From contig JAFLTL010000002.1 in the NCBI GenBank assembly GCA_022510505.1, forward strand, positions 62,001-126,000: a DNA stretch of 64,000 bases, in the 5' to 3' direction. Positions 23,417 to 31,584 of the stretch are shown here, piece after piece. The notes beneath the pieces were generated by a model. It did no database searches. It saw only the letters and a list, made by a program, of their open reading frames with translations, and had not been told where the DNA came from. The position numbers and the translations under genes are program-made. The DNA comes from Muribaculaceae bacterium (lineage in GTDB: Bacteria; Bacteroidota; Bacteroidia; Bacteroidales; Muribaculaceae). How positions within the stretch are numbered: the stretch's first letter is position 1; every line of letters starts with the position of its first letter.

Positions 23417-24499
23417 CTATACATCATAATCATGTAACACCACACGCCATTGCTGGATATCTATGTAAGCATCCATCCAACGTCCGTTTACCAAGAAGAA
23501 TGTCAGCACATATTCATCTTCCCTGTCAAGAAATTCCTGAGATGTCATCTTATGTCCATAGGCCAGTTCATAATATGATTTCGACAGTAAGGCATACTGT
23601 ATCAAGGGTACTCTTGCGATTATATCTTTAGTTTCACTATTGCTTATAGTTAAAAACACTGAAGTAGCTTGGTTCGCCATAAGCCTAGCAACACTCAAAT
23701 CAGCCAAGACACCTTTCACATATCTGAGAGTGCCATCAACAACATCGATCTTGCCCACACCAACCTCGTCATTCACTTGTGACCATGGCTGATAAGTGAT
23801 TTTTGTATCACCTATAGGCTGATTAGTCCATGACATAATTCCGTTGACCGATTCTATGGTAAATTCATAATCTTCAGGGTTGAGATCCTCACCATTGATT
23901 TCCTGAAGAATTATCCTTACATGATTGGTGTCTTTGGTTAGATAAATCACATAATCATAGGTCTGCCCGTCATGATTATCAACCAAAGTGGCCTCCATAT
24001 ACCCCCAGTAAAGGAAATAAAGCCTTTCGGTTGAATAGACCTTGTCGCCCGATTCATTACCATATACTCCTTTAGTCTGAGTGTTAAGAGCACATGTCAT
24101 TTCCGAAAGAGTGGTGACACCGGCAATCGGGACAGGTACGGAAAATGACTCTTCCGCTGCCCCGGGATTATCTAGACCACACCAAGCCAACATCTTATAT
24201 GTCCCTGCTTGAAGGTCAAGCTCTATGCTGAATTTAGGGTCCGACAATTCTTCTCCATTATAGATGTAACTTTTCACAAATCTATCGTTGTTATCAAACA
24301 CATATAGATTCACTGAATTTACTTCCGAGGGAAAAGCATTGGCCCATTTTAGATTCATATCATATACGAATCGTACAATATGGTGCACTTCACAATCTCC
24401 TTCATTCTCGAAGAAATGATCGTCACATGAACTCAACGCTGCTATTATAAACGATAACAGACCTATATAAAAATATTTTCCTATTTTATAAAAATTCAT
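23417..24499 (-). CDS. Mfa2/FimB-family fimbrial anchor
   Basis: A 360-residue lipoprotein with signal ending FIIAALSSCDDHFFEN (lipobox LSSC). The sequence HHIVRFVYDMNLKWANAFPS followed by VNSVNLYVFDNNDRFVKSYI and GTYKMLAWCGLD is the signature of the FimB/Mfa2 (DUF1812) family. In Porphyromonas these proteins anchor the fimbria to the outer membrane and control its length. The gene lies between the stalk subunit and the accessory subunits, as in mfa loci. The C-terminal strand AYIDIQQWRVVLHDYDV is typical. Confidence 0.9.
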   Translation of the reverse strand: MNFYKIGKYFYIGLLSFIIAALSSCDDHFFENEGDCEVHHIVRFVYDMNLKWANAFPSEVNSVNLYVFDNNDRFVKSYIYNGEELSDPKFSIELDLQAGTYKMLAWCGLDNPGAAEESFSVPVPIAGVTTLSEMTCALNTQTKGVYGNESGDKVYSTERLYFLYWGYMEATLVDNHDGQTYDYVIYLTKDTNHVRIILQEINGEDLNPEDYEFTIESVNGIMSWTNQPIGDTKITYQPWSQVNDEVGVGKIDVVDGTLRYVKGVLADLSVARLMANQATSVFLTISNSETKDIIARVPLIQYALLSKSYYELAYGHKMTSQEFLDREDEYVLTFFLVNGRWMDAYIDIQQWRVVLHDYDV

Positions 24500-24514
24500 C
24501 TGGGGAACCCTGTT

Positions 24515-26260
24515 TTATGGCCATACCAATGGATATTCTTGCGATACCACTCGCCATTGGAGTATTCGAATTACCGCTGTTATCACATTATCGTCGTAAC
24601 CTGGCATTTCAGGATATATTACCTGATTCGGCTTAAATACAGGGGTACCAAGACCGGTTAAACTTGACACCTTGGCCAGATACAGGTGATTACGTACTAC
24701 CCCAAAATATCCGGGATTACCCTTGGCTCCTAAATGTCGGATGTCAAAATAGTAATATGAATACCCGGTGTTCCATACCATTGCATAATTCACTCTGTTG
24801 AGTATATACGCGTTGGCTTCTTCTGTGGTATAGGGTGCGGCTGATTCAGCATTTCCATTATACCATGTTATGACTTTTGCTGTATCATTCAACTGAGCAT
24901 AAACATAGTAAGAGGCAACATCATCGGGAAGACCGTCAGGATATATTTCATTTGCCGAAACAAACTGAAGGTACTTAGGGGAAATTTGTGTATAGGTTGT
25001 ACTTCCCTCTGAAGTTTCCTTTTGATAAAGATTTAACGAGTTAGCCATCGAAGCCAGTGCTCCATTATAGGTATAGTATCTGTTAGCCCAATGTGCTAAT
25101 GTCAAAGGGTTACCGTTTATGTCGACCAATTGGGCCGCAAGGATAACCTTTGAAGGTACAGCAGGGCCTTCTCCGTTTTGTTCCTGGTTATATTCAGCCA
25201 CATTCTCCTGTAAATATACTGTTTCTGATTTTCCGGGTGCAGGAATAGTAAGAGCCGTGGCATAATTCCCGGCGTTAGGATCCAACTGCCCGTCTGCAAT
25301 TCCGTCATAGGTACCATACTGATAGGTGAATTGTCCCTCCTGAGGATTAATCCCCCAGAAAGATCTGTGGAATTCCGATATATTCCATGGCTCTAAATCA
25401 GCGAAAAGTGTCGACGGCCATTGAGGAGAAATCAACTTTATCAGACGGGAAGCAGTGGTAGTAGCCGTTACATTCCAGCCTAAAAACTTGACATAAATGT
25501 CTTTTTCAGCTCCGTCAACCATATATGGCTTTTCACTTACCTTATAAATAAATTCGCCTGAAGATAGACTTGCTGAACTCTCTAACCCTAACGACAAATC
25601 AAGACGAGCAAGAACACGCTCAACATAGATGTAAAGTGGGTGCAGGGCAGCTGAATCAGCCGTTTCCCGGAAATTACCATCAATAGGAGTCGCATCAACT
25701 GACTTACCATTTTCGGCATACACGGAATTGGTTATCACAAAATTACTGTCGGTCAAACCGTCATAATAATTATACACCTGAGATCTCAACTGTTGGAGAG
25801 ATGGGTTTCCAGCCAAACTCAGGACATCTGACGATGGGTTAAGCACAGCGACTACAAGTTTCGGAAGCTCCTCAGTCACTGGCATATTGATACCTAATGT
25901 TGCGGTTACGATCTTCTCCACTGTCTCACCGCTCACAGGACCTTGCGACTGGTCGGTAGAGGTCGGAATCCAATCTATGTAGGATCGGTATGTATTCGTG
26001 GCAGCCTGCTTCGATACCTTAGACGGATTCCCTTCACCATCGAAGAAAAAGAATCTGACCGAATTGATATGATTTTCTTCTGCTTTCCCGTCCTCATATT
26101 TCTCACCGGCTCTTCCAACAGCGGATTTGGGAGTCACAAGACTTACAGTCAAATAATTGCTGACAGCACTGTCGGGACCTTGCTGGGGAGGTTCTCCTTC
26201 ATTCTTACATGCCACTATTATAAATAGTGCTAAAAGAAGAAATAATGATAATTTTTTCAT
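24515..26260 (-). CDS. Mfa1-like major fimbrial subunit
   Basis: A 581-residue lipoprotein precursor. The signal is MKKLSLFLLLALFIIVACKN (lipobox IVAC). After a Pro/Gln-rich linker, the N-terminal pilin domain begins LTVSLVTPKSAVGRAGEKYE, then INSVRFFFFDGEGNP. The Arg in VGRAGEK is a candidate processing site that would free the donor-strand groove. The C-terminus (VITAVIRILQWRVVSQEYPL) holds the conserved Trp strand that polymerises stalk pilins. Its place after the DUF3868 gene and before the anchor gene is the canonical mfa1 position. It is the likely stalk subunit. Confidence 0.88.
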   Translation of the reverse strand: MKKLSLFLLLALFIIVACKNEGEPPQQGPDSAVSNYLTVSLVTPKSAVGRAGEKYEDGKAEENHINSVRFFFFDGEGNPSKVSKQAATNTYRSYIDWIPTSTDQSQGPVSGETVEKIVTATLGINMPVTEELPKLVVAVLNPSSDVLSLAGNPSLQQLRSQVYNYYDGLTDSNFVITNSVYAENGKSVDATPIDGNFRETADSAALHPLYIYVERVLARLDLSLGLESSASLSSGEFIYKVSEKPYMVDGAEKDIYVKFLGWNVTATTTASRLIKLISPQWPSTLFADLEPWNISEFHRSFWGINPQEGQFTYQYGTYDGIADGQLDPNAGNYATALTIPAPGKSETVYLQENVAEYNQEQNGEGPAVPSKVILAAQLVDINGNPLTLAHWANRYYTYNGALASMANSLNLYQKETSEGSTTYTQISPKYLQFVSANEIYPDGLPDDVASYYVYAQLNDTAKVITWYNGNAESAAPYTTEEANAYILNRVNYAMVWNTGYSYYYFDIRHLGAKGNPGYFGVVRNHLYLAKVSSLTGLGTPVFKPNQVIYPEMPGYDDNVITAVIRILQWRVVSQEYPLVWP

Positions 26261-26287
26261 TTTATGATGTTGTTATTTTTTTCTGAG

Positions 26288-27754
26288 TTATTCCTCTGAA
26301 ATATCCAGAATTTGTGAGATGTCGAAGGCCGCTTTGGCTGCTTCAGGGATAGAGGATGCAACACTTTTGAAAAGCTCGAGCGCTTTTTCATATTCTCCGT
26401 TTCTTACAGCTAAAACACCCTTGGCGTATATCGCTTCGTCACTGTTCCCGGCTTTCTCCAAATATTTTTCTGCACCTGCGAGGTCATTACGTTGCATGGC
26501 AGAATTCGCCGCATTGAGATTTGCAATCTCATCGTTGGGATACATGCGCGCTGCTGTCTCGAACACTTCATTATACTCTTCACTCCCGGGTTCTAGACTC
26601 TTCGCAACGATATACATCTCCTCAAGTGAAAGTTTCTGCGGAGCCTCTTTCATGATTTTTCTTATTAAGTCCGGGTCGTAGAAATTACGTATGGTATACT
26701 CGATGGTATAATCCGAATGTCTCAGACTCGGATATACCGAATGAAGCAAAAATGCATACTCTTCTGGATAAAGTGATTTTATCTGAGCCTCTTTGGGATC
26801 AGGTGCAATAGTAACATCATCAATTATTGCCAAAATCTCTTTCCTGTGTTCCAGACCTGAGCTTTCCACAAATTCTCTGAGTCCCGCCCAGTCCTCTGGT
26901 TCATAATCTGTAGCAATCAGATTATTGTCAAAGTTATAAAGATTGCGAACATATTGCTTTAGAGTAGATGTGCGGCCTTTTGCCAGTCGGGTGTTGTTTT
27001 CCCACGAGCTTTCCGGAGACGCATAACCCTTTATCGTTATTTGTTTTATAGTAACATCTTCATCATTTCTCACTGAGTCTATAGTAGCTATTATTTTGAG
27101 AAGTTCTGTCGGATTATTCCTATATTCGGGATAAATCTCTGTTTTGTTCACAGGAAAATCTATGTATGCACGGCCCTTTATTTCTCTTATTTTTTCCCTA
27201 TTGGCATCATTTGTTACGGGAGCAGCATAATGATAGGCCGGCATATAGGTGGTTTCATACCATCGGGCCAACGGTATCATTTCTTCTTCTAACAAAGTAT
27301 GGCAGCAACCATAGACACATCTTTCGAGATATAAAGTCGCTCCGTTCATCCATTCGGCATAGGGCACCGACTGATTAAACACCATCTCATCGGGCCTTTT
27401 TGAGTAACGGAACGACATTTCGTTTTCACCTCCGATCGGTTCCTTTCCGTCACGTAGATATTGAATGTAACGGATACGACTGTATAATCCTACCGGATTA
27501 AGTTGCCAAGAATTTTTCCCATTTTTAAGTACCGGCCTAAAAACGGTTACCTTATCACCATTAAGCTTGTAATCCTTGAGCTTGAGATCCATACCGACTG
27601 TCATAAAATCGGCATTTCGTTTTACACTTACATCCGTAAGCGGCATGTCCCATACTGTGGTATCCTTTACCTCGGCGTATTGACGTTTCAATTGCTCCTG
27701 TGCCGAGATAACAGTGAAAGAAAATACGGATAATAAGACTGCTATTAATCTCAT
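26288..27754 (-). CDS. DUF3868 / OmpA-like / TPR protein of fimbrial operon
   Basis: A 488-residue exported protein. The ATG at 27754 starts a clean signal peptide (MRLIAVLLSVFSFTVISAQE); an in-frame ATG 24 bases upstream is possible. Domain order is an N-terminal DUF3868-type beta region (DVSVKRNADFMTVGMDLKLK), a Cys-containing CVYGCC segment, an OmpA/MotB-like peptidoglycan-binding region (IKGYASPESSWENNTRLAKG followed by RTSTLKQYV) and a C-terminal TPR region (IANLNAANSAMQRNDLAGAE and KALELFKSV). Such proteins are encoded beside many Bacteroidales fimbrial genes. They probably link the pilus apparatus to the cell wall. Confidence 0.88.
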   Translation of the reverse strand: MRLIAVLLSVFSFTVISAQEQLKRQYAEVKDTTVWDMPLTDVSVKRNADFMTVGMDLKLKDYKLNGDKVTVFRPVLKNGKNSWQLNPVGLYSRIRYIQYLRDGKEPIGGENEMSFRYSKRPDEMVFNQSVPYAEWMNGATLYLERCVYGCCHTLLEEEMIPLARWYETTYMPAYHYAAPVTNDANREKIREIKGRAYIDFPVNKTEIYPEYRNNPTELLKIIATIDSVRNDEDVTIKQITIKGYASPESSWENNTRLAKGRTSTLKQYVRNLYNFDNNLIATDYEPEDWAGLREFVESSGLEHRKEILAIIDDVTIAPDPKEAQIKSLYPEEYAFLLHSVYPSLRHSDYTIEYTIRNFYDPDLIRKIMKEAPQKLSLEEMYIVAKSLEPGSEEYNEVFETAARMYPNDEIANLNAANSAMQRNDLAGAEKYLEKAGNSDEAIYAKGVLAVRNGEYEKALELFKSVASSIPEAAKAAFDISQILDISEE

Positions 27755-27790
27755 AATTTTTTTATCGATCAGATCCATATCATCTCCACA

Positions 27791-28372
27791 TTAAAAAACA
27801 TACACCAGATTCAATGCGGCTTTTGTTGGGCCTACATAATCATGATGGCCATTGTCCACTTTCTTACCGCAGTTTTGACATTCGAACACATCATATTTCA
27901 GATATACATATCCGAATCCGATTTCAAATTCCATATTCCAGTGTTGTGATAAGGGCAATGCATACCCATAGGCCACACCGCCACCTATGCCCCATCCTTG
28001 GTACCGATGGTCGGACAATTTTGAAAAATCACTCCCCAGAAAAGAAATCCCGTTTTTAATATTTCCTACGTTATACTGCCCTCCTATAGCATGAAAACCT
28101 ATGAAATGCTTGGCAAACGCATCACAAAACCAATAACGAGCTTCAGGTTGAACAAACCAATGCTTCCATTTATGTTTATTGATGGTCCAGTCGTTAAAAT
28201 CTGCCGACACATCAAACGACCATCTAGGAGCCATCTTGAACTCCACTCCGATATTGGCATTTGCAGTAGCATCATAAAGAATGTTGGTCTTGACCGCAAA
28301 ATTCTGTCCATACCCTATTCCAGCAATGGCTATGAAAAGAACAATCAAAGCTAACGGCCTCTTCAAGTTCAT
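27791..28372 (-). CDS. DUF3575 outer-membrane beta-barrel protein, first gene of fimbrial operon
   Basis: A 193-residue protein starting MNLKRPLALIVLFIAIAGIG, a Sec signal peptide. The frame is open further upstream, but that would pass the promoter. The mature sequence FAVKTNILYDATANANIGVE is a strong DUF3575 signature, followed by amphipathic barrel strands and a terminal aromatic residue (LNLVYVF). A pair of Cys in FECQNCGKK is unusual for a barrel loop. DUF3575 proteins lead many Bacteroidales fimbrial operons and sit in the outer membrane. The next gene starts 36 bp downstream. Confidence 0.88.
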   Translation of the reverse strand: MNLKRPLALIVLFIAIAGIGYGQNFAVKTNILYDATANANIGVEFKMAPRWSFDVSADFNDWTINKHKWKHWFVQPEARYWFCDAFAKHFIGFHAIGGQYNVGNIKNGISFLGSDFSKLSDHRYQGWGIGGGVAYGYALPLSQHWNMEFEIGFGYVYLKYDVFECQNCGKKVDNGHHDYVGPTKAALNLVYVF

Positions 28373-28437
28373 AATCAATATTTTACTCTTGATAAAGATC
28401 TTTGATGTTATTTTATTTCCCCTATGATTCATTTATG

Positions 28438-28445
28438 CAAATTTA
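28438..28445 (-). promoter_or_regulatory. Candidate promoter of the fimbrial operon
   Basis: On the minus strand this reads TAAATTTG, matching TAnnTTTG. It would give a leader of about 60 nt before the ATG at 28372. No good -33 element is seen. Confidence 0.5.
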
Positions 28446-28540
28446 ATATTTTTTTACAAAAAAAGATAGATCCCAACAAGAATTTATGACAAAAATCTCC
28501 CAACAACTTTTATTTATTTTTGGAATAGATGAACATGGCT

Positions 28541-28611
28541 CACTGACAAGCAGTATTAACTACATAACTACAAAAAACATGACAACTAAACTTAAGTGAT
28601 ATTTGTCAGTG
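28541..28611. repeat. 9-bp inverted repeat CACTGACAA / TTGTCAGTG, 53 bp apart
   Basis: Perfect arms at 28541-28549 and 28603-28611 flank 53 bp between the divergent fimbrial and ATPase promoters. This could be an operator pair or the crossover sites of a small invertible segment. No recombinase gene is next to it. Confidence 0.45.
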
Positions 28612-28630
28612 TAATGCAAAAAACAGATGA

Positions 28631-28682
28631 TTTTATATTGCAATATAAAATATTTCAAATTTTATAGTACAGTATAAATTTT
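28631..28682. promoter_or_regulatory. Two palindromic operator-like sites upstream of the ATPase
   Basis: 28631-28650 is a perfect 20-bp palindrome (TTTTATATTGCAATATAAAA). 28657-28682 has arms AAATTTTATA and TATAAATTTT around GTACAG, pairing at 9 of 10 positions. Both share TTTATA/TATAAA half-sites, and the second ends 4 bp before the -7 element at 28687. Confidence 0.55.
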
Positions 28683-28686
28683 TTCT

Positions 28687-28694
28687 TAAATTTG
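28687..28694 (+). promoter_or_regulatory. Candidate -7 promoter element for the AAA ATPase
   Basis: TAAATTTG matches TAnnTTTG, 34 bp before the ATG at 28729. The overlapping palindromes suggest repression. Confidence 0.5.
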
Positions 28695-28728
28695 CATAAT
28701 CACAAATAAACCTATCCCTTTGATTATT

Positions 28729-29919
28729 ATGGATCTTCTAAGACGACAGCATGAATTGATTTTAAAAGAAACATCATTGAAGTATGTCAGAGACATATAT
28801 AACACAATTGATTGGACTGAACCTTTAATCGGGATTAAAGGTGCTCGCGGTGTTGGAAAAACCACTTTGATGGTTCAAAGAATTTTGATGACATTCAATG
28901 ACTCAAAGAATGCATTGTATGTTTCCTTGGACAATCTGTGGTTCGGAAACAGAAATCTTATAGATTTGGCCGAGTATGCACTGGAAAATGGTATTACTCA
29001 TCTGTTCATTGATGAAATACATAAAATGAAGGGCTGGGAACGACAGATCAAGAACTTGGCCGATATTTATTCCACTCTGCATATCGTATTTACCGGTTCG
29101 TCAATTCTTGAAATTGACAATTCAACCGGCGACCTTTCACGCCGTCTCAGACTGTATGATATGTCGGGACTGTCGTTCCGTGAATATCTCAACATCCAGG
29201 GACACGATTTCAAACGGCTTGACCTGCAGGATATTCTTTTCGACCACCAACGGCATGGGTTGGCTATCAAAGAGATAATAAATCCGCTTGAACTTTTGAA
29301 GAAATATTTGAAATGTGGTTATTACCCTTTCTTTCTGAAATATAAGACAGATTCGAGTCTTGACCGAATAGCAAATATAGTGGAAACAACGCTGGAACGA
29401 GACATTCCGGCAGTAATCCGAATAGAATATGAAACTTTGCAAAAAGCGAAGCACCTGTTGGCCATCATGGCAATGGAAGCGCCATCGCCATTGAATGCTT
29501 CCAGAACCGCCCAAACTTTGGGAATCAACCATGCCATTCTAATAAAATTGCTTTACCTCCTTAGCAAGGCATGCATAATTCGGTTGTTATATTATAAAAC
29601 TCCGTCAAACCCAAAAGCGATTCAGAAGCCTCAAAAAATTCTCTTCAACAATGCCTCTATGATATATGCTCTCGGTGATGAGAACTTGGGGAAAATTCGT
29701 GAGACATTTGTTGCATCAATGATTGGGGAAAGATATGAAATAGGTTATCCGAAACGGGGCGACCTCCTGGTTGAGAAAAGATATCTGCTTGAAATTGGCG
29801 GACACAAAAAAAGCTTCGAACAAATTGCCAATCTTCCCGACAGTTTTCTGGTTCTCGATGATATCGAGGTTGGTATCGGAAATAAAATTCCAATGTGGTT
29901 GTTTGGGTTTATCTATTGA
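28729..29919 (+). CDS. AAA ATPase with DUF4143-type C-terminus
   Basis: A 396-residue protein starting MDLLRRQHELILKETSLKYV; a TTG nine bases upstream is less likely. The N-terminal AAA_14-type ATPase domain has Walker A GARGVGKTT (about 38-46), Walker B HLFIDEIHKMKGW and a sensor-like IVFTGSSILEI. The segment MSGLSFREYL that follows is a hallmark of this family. The C-terminal part (FVASMIGERYEIGYPKRGDL, then KRYLLEIGGHKKSFEQI) fits DUF4143, which carries a nuclease-like fold. Such genes are abundant, patchily distributed and of unknown role. It stands alone behind palindromic sites. Confidence 0.88.
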   Translation: MDLLRRQHELILKETSLKYVRDIYNTIDWTEPLIGIKGARGVGKTTLMVQRILMTFNDSKNALYVSLDNLWFGNRNLIDLAEYALENGITHLFIDEIHKMKGWERQIKNLADIYSTLHIVFTGSSILEIDNSTGDLSRRLRLYDMSGLSFREYLNIQGHDFKRLDLQDILFDHQRHGLAIKEIINPLELLKKYLKCGYYPFFLKYKTDSSLDRIANIVETTLERDIPAVIRIEYETLQKAKHLLAIMAMEAPSPLNASRTAQTLGINHAILIKLLYLLSKACIIRLLYYKTPSNPKAIQKPQKILFNNASMIYALGDENLGKIRETFVASMIGERYEIGYPKRGDLLVEKRYLLEIGGHKKSFEQIANLPDSFLVLDDIEVGIGNKIPMWLFGFIY

Positions 29920-29959
29920 ACGGCAGCGCCACGAGTTTTTTTTTCGGAACGGAGCTCCG

Positions 29960-29996
29960 AGACATCAGACATCAGTGAAGTTGTCGAGTTGTCGAG
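29960..29996. repeat. Short tandem duplications in gene-free stretch
   Basis: AGACATC is doubled at 29960-29973 and TTGTCGAG is doubled at 29981-29996. The stretch 29920-30198 has no gene. It also carries the AGAAATC tract at 30159. Confidence 0.6.
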
Positions 29997-30158
29997 TCGT
30001 CAAGATTCTTGAAGACTTGAGGACCTGAAAACATGAAGACATTATTAAACGTAACTATGTAATAACTTCTTAGGAAGGTTTTGGTACAATAAGACGGGGA
30101 GTTGGTACAAATTCCCAGGATGTTTACCGTTGAATGGGTTTTGGTATATCTTTATAAG

Positions 30159-30186
30159 AGAAATCAGAAATCAGAAATCAGAAATC
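30159..30186. repeat. Heptamer tandem repeat, 4 x AGAAATC
   Basis: Four exact AGAAATC units, then degenerate continuations (AGAGAAATAGAAATG) that run into the start codon at 30199. It has the same 7-bp period as the AACTAAG array at 2806. Confidence 0.8.
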
Positions 30187-30198
30187 AGAGAAATAGAA

Positions 30199-30393
30199 AT
30201 GAGTAATATTATTAAAGACAAAATGCAGGGTTGCCTTTATGGGCAGGCAATTGGAGATGCCTTAGGTTTAGGCACTGAATTTATGACAAAAGAGGCTGTG
30301 TCAAAGTATTATCCTAATGGATTACGTCGTACTTTGAGGGATAACAACCTCATAGCCGTTAGTTTTGTTTTATTAGGAAAATATGGGGATTAA
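30199..30393 (+). pseudogene. Truncated ADP-ribosylglycohydrolase N-terminus
   Basis: The 64-residue frame [20 protein letters not shown], then [14 protein letters not shown], matches the N-terminal helix of the ADP-ribosylglycohydrolase (DraG/ARH) family (GxxxGxAxGDALG). The family is normally 250-350 residues, and the metal-binding Asp motifs that follow are missing. After NGL the sequence becomes unrelated ([20 protein letters not shown]) and hits a stop inside a terminator hairpin. It is a gene fragment cut by deletion. Confidence 0.75.
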
Positions 30394-30414
30394 GATTTAT
30401 TAATCCTCATATTT
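30379..30414. terminator. Intrinsic terminator, probably bidirectional
   Basis: Arms 30379-30393 and 30400-30414 pair at 14 of 15 positions (core GGATTAA/TTAATCC). A T-run follows on the plus strand and an A-run precedes it. It serves the glycan cluster, whose last gene ends at 30435 on the minus strand, and overlaps the stop of the hydrolase remnant. Confidence 0.75.
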
Positions 30415-30434
30415 TTCTATAGACTATCGAAAAT

Positions 30435-31583
30435 TCACTTTAACAGACGTCCGATAGAAGTCAATAAAAATTTAACATAAAACACTGTTTTACCATAAGT
30501 CGGCCATTTATCATCTGATGCGTATTTGGTAAACGAAGTTGTTTTTTTCAGATCATTGAAGAATTCTTCAGTTGTTATTACACCATGCTTCCAAAGTTTC
30601 AGTTCGTTATATTCGGGCATTACAAACTCTTCATGATCAATTTCAGGATCATTCAAATCATGTCCTGTTGAAGTCATTACCCACCAATAAGGCAAATTGG
30701 CACCTGCGTTGGTAACAGAAATAGTGTTACCATCATTTCTGAAATTCATTTCGAGAAAATAATCATTACCATCCTTCCCTCTAAGAAATTCAACACTGAA
30801 CAATCCGGAATACCCTATCTCCTTTATATATTTAAAAGTCAATGATAGAGTAGACTTGAGGTCCTCAGTCAGCTGCCTATAATGAAGAAAATGTGTGTTT
30901 GACCCATTATAGGGATGTAGAATCTCCGAAACACCCGGAATTATAATTTTCTCTCCCTGAAAACAAGAAGCACCAATGAGTTGAAATTCAAAATCTACAT
31001 CAATAAATTTTTGTATCTGGTAGGTATGACCCGGATTCTTCTTCAAGAATTCTGATAATTCATCAAGGTTTTGACACACGACTATCTCATGCTTGGTTCC
31101 GGCTGTACTTAAAACCGGCTTCGTGATGCACGGAAAAGGAATGCCGTATATATTTGTGATACCAGAGGTGACTAAGTAACTTCTTGGAACCGTGAATCCA
31201 TTTTTAATAGCAGTCTCAGTCATTATCTGCTTGTTCATAAGCTCCTTGATGGAAATCCTTGACGAACCCGGAATGATATAGAAAGGATTCAGAACTTTTT
31301 TAGATTCATCAAGAATCTCAACAATCCTGTCATGACATGCTATTATTACCTGTTTCCATCCTTTTTTTTGTTCCAAAAGAAACGGGACAACTTCATCAAA
31401 TTCCTTGATAACCCATCTTTTTATGTAGCGACTCCGACAAATCGACGCCTTCTTTTTGTTACCAACCAAAATAAAAAAAGGTCTTATACCTTTTCTCCCT
31501 AAAGCTCTCAAGACACCCAGGGCGTTTTGATGACTTCCACCAATTACAAACACCTCAGTTAAAGGGTCTACAATCGTTTTCAT
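30435..31583 (-). CDS. ATP-grasp domain protein, CarB-like ligase
   Basis: A 382-residue soluble protein. The N-terminal Rossmann-like part (EVFVIGGSHQNALGVLRALG) precedes an ATP-grasp fold. A lysine lies in the central-domain segment CITKPVLSTAGTKHEIVVCQ, the VDFEFQLIGA strand follows, and the metal-binding end is YFLEMNFRNDGNT, where Glu and Asn ligands are visible. ATP-grasp enzymes of this type join carboxylates to amines or thiols through acyl phosphates and often modify surface glycans or make peptide-like products. The gene ends the minus-strand cluster, two bases after the GT8 gene. The substrate is unknown. Confidence 0.85.
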   Translation of the reverse strand: MKTIVDPLTEVFVIGGSHQNALGVLRALGRKGIRPFFILVGNKKKASICRSRYIKRWVIKEFDEVVPFLLEQKKGWKQVIIACHDRIVEILDESKKVLNPFYIIPGSSRISIKELMNKQIMTETAIKNGFTVPRSYLVTSGITNIYGIPFPCITKPVLSTAGTKHEIVVCQNLDELSEFLKKNPGHTYQIQKFIDVDFEFQLIGASCFQGEKIIIPGVSEILHPYNGSNTHFLHYRQLTEDLKSTLSLTFKYIKEIGYSGLFSVEFLRGKDGNDYFLEMNFRNDGNTISVTNAGANLPYWWVMTSTGHDLNDPEIDHEEFVMPEYNELKLWKHGVITTEEFFNDLKKTTSFTKYASDDKWPTYGKTVFYVKFLLTSIGRLLK

Positions 31584-31584
31584 T

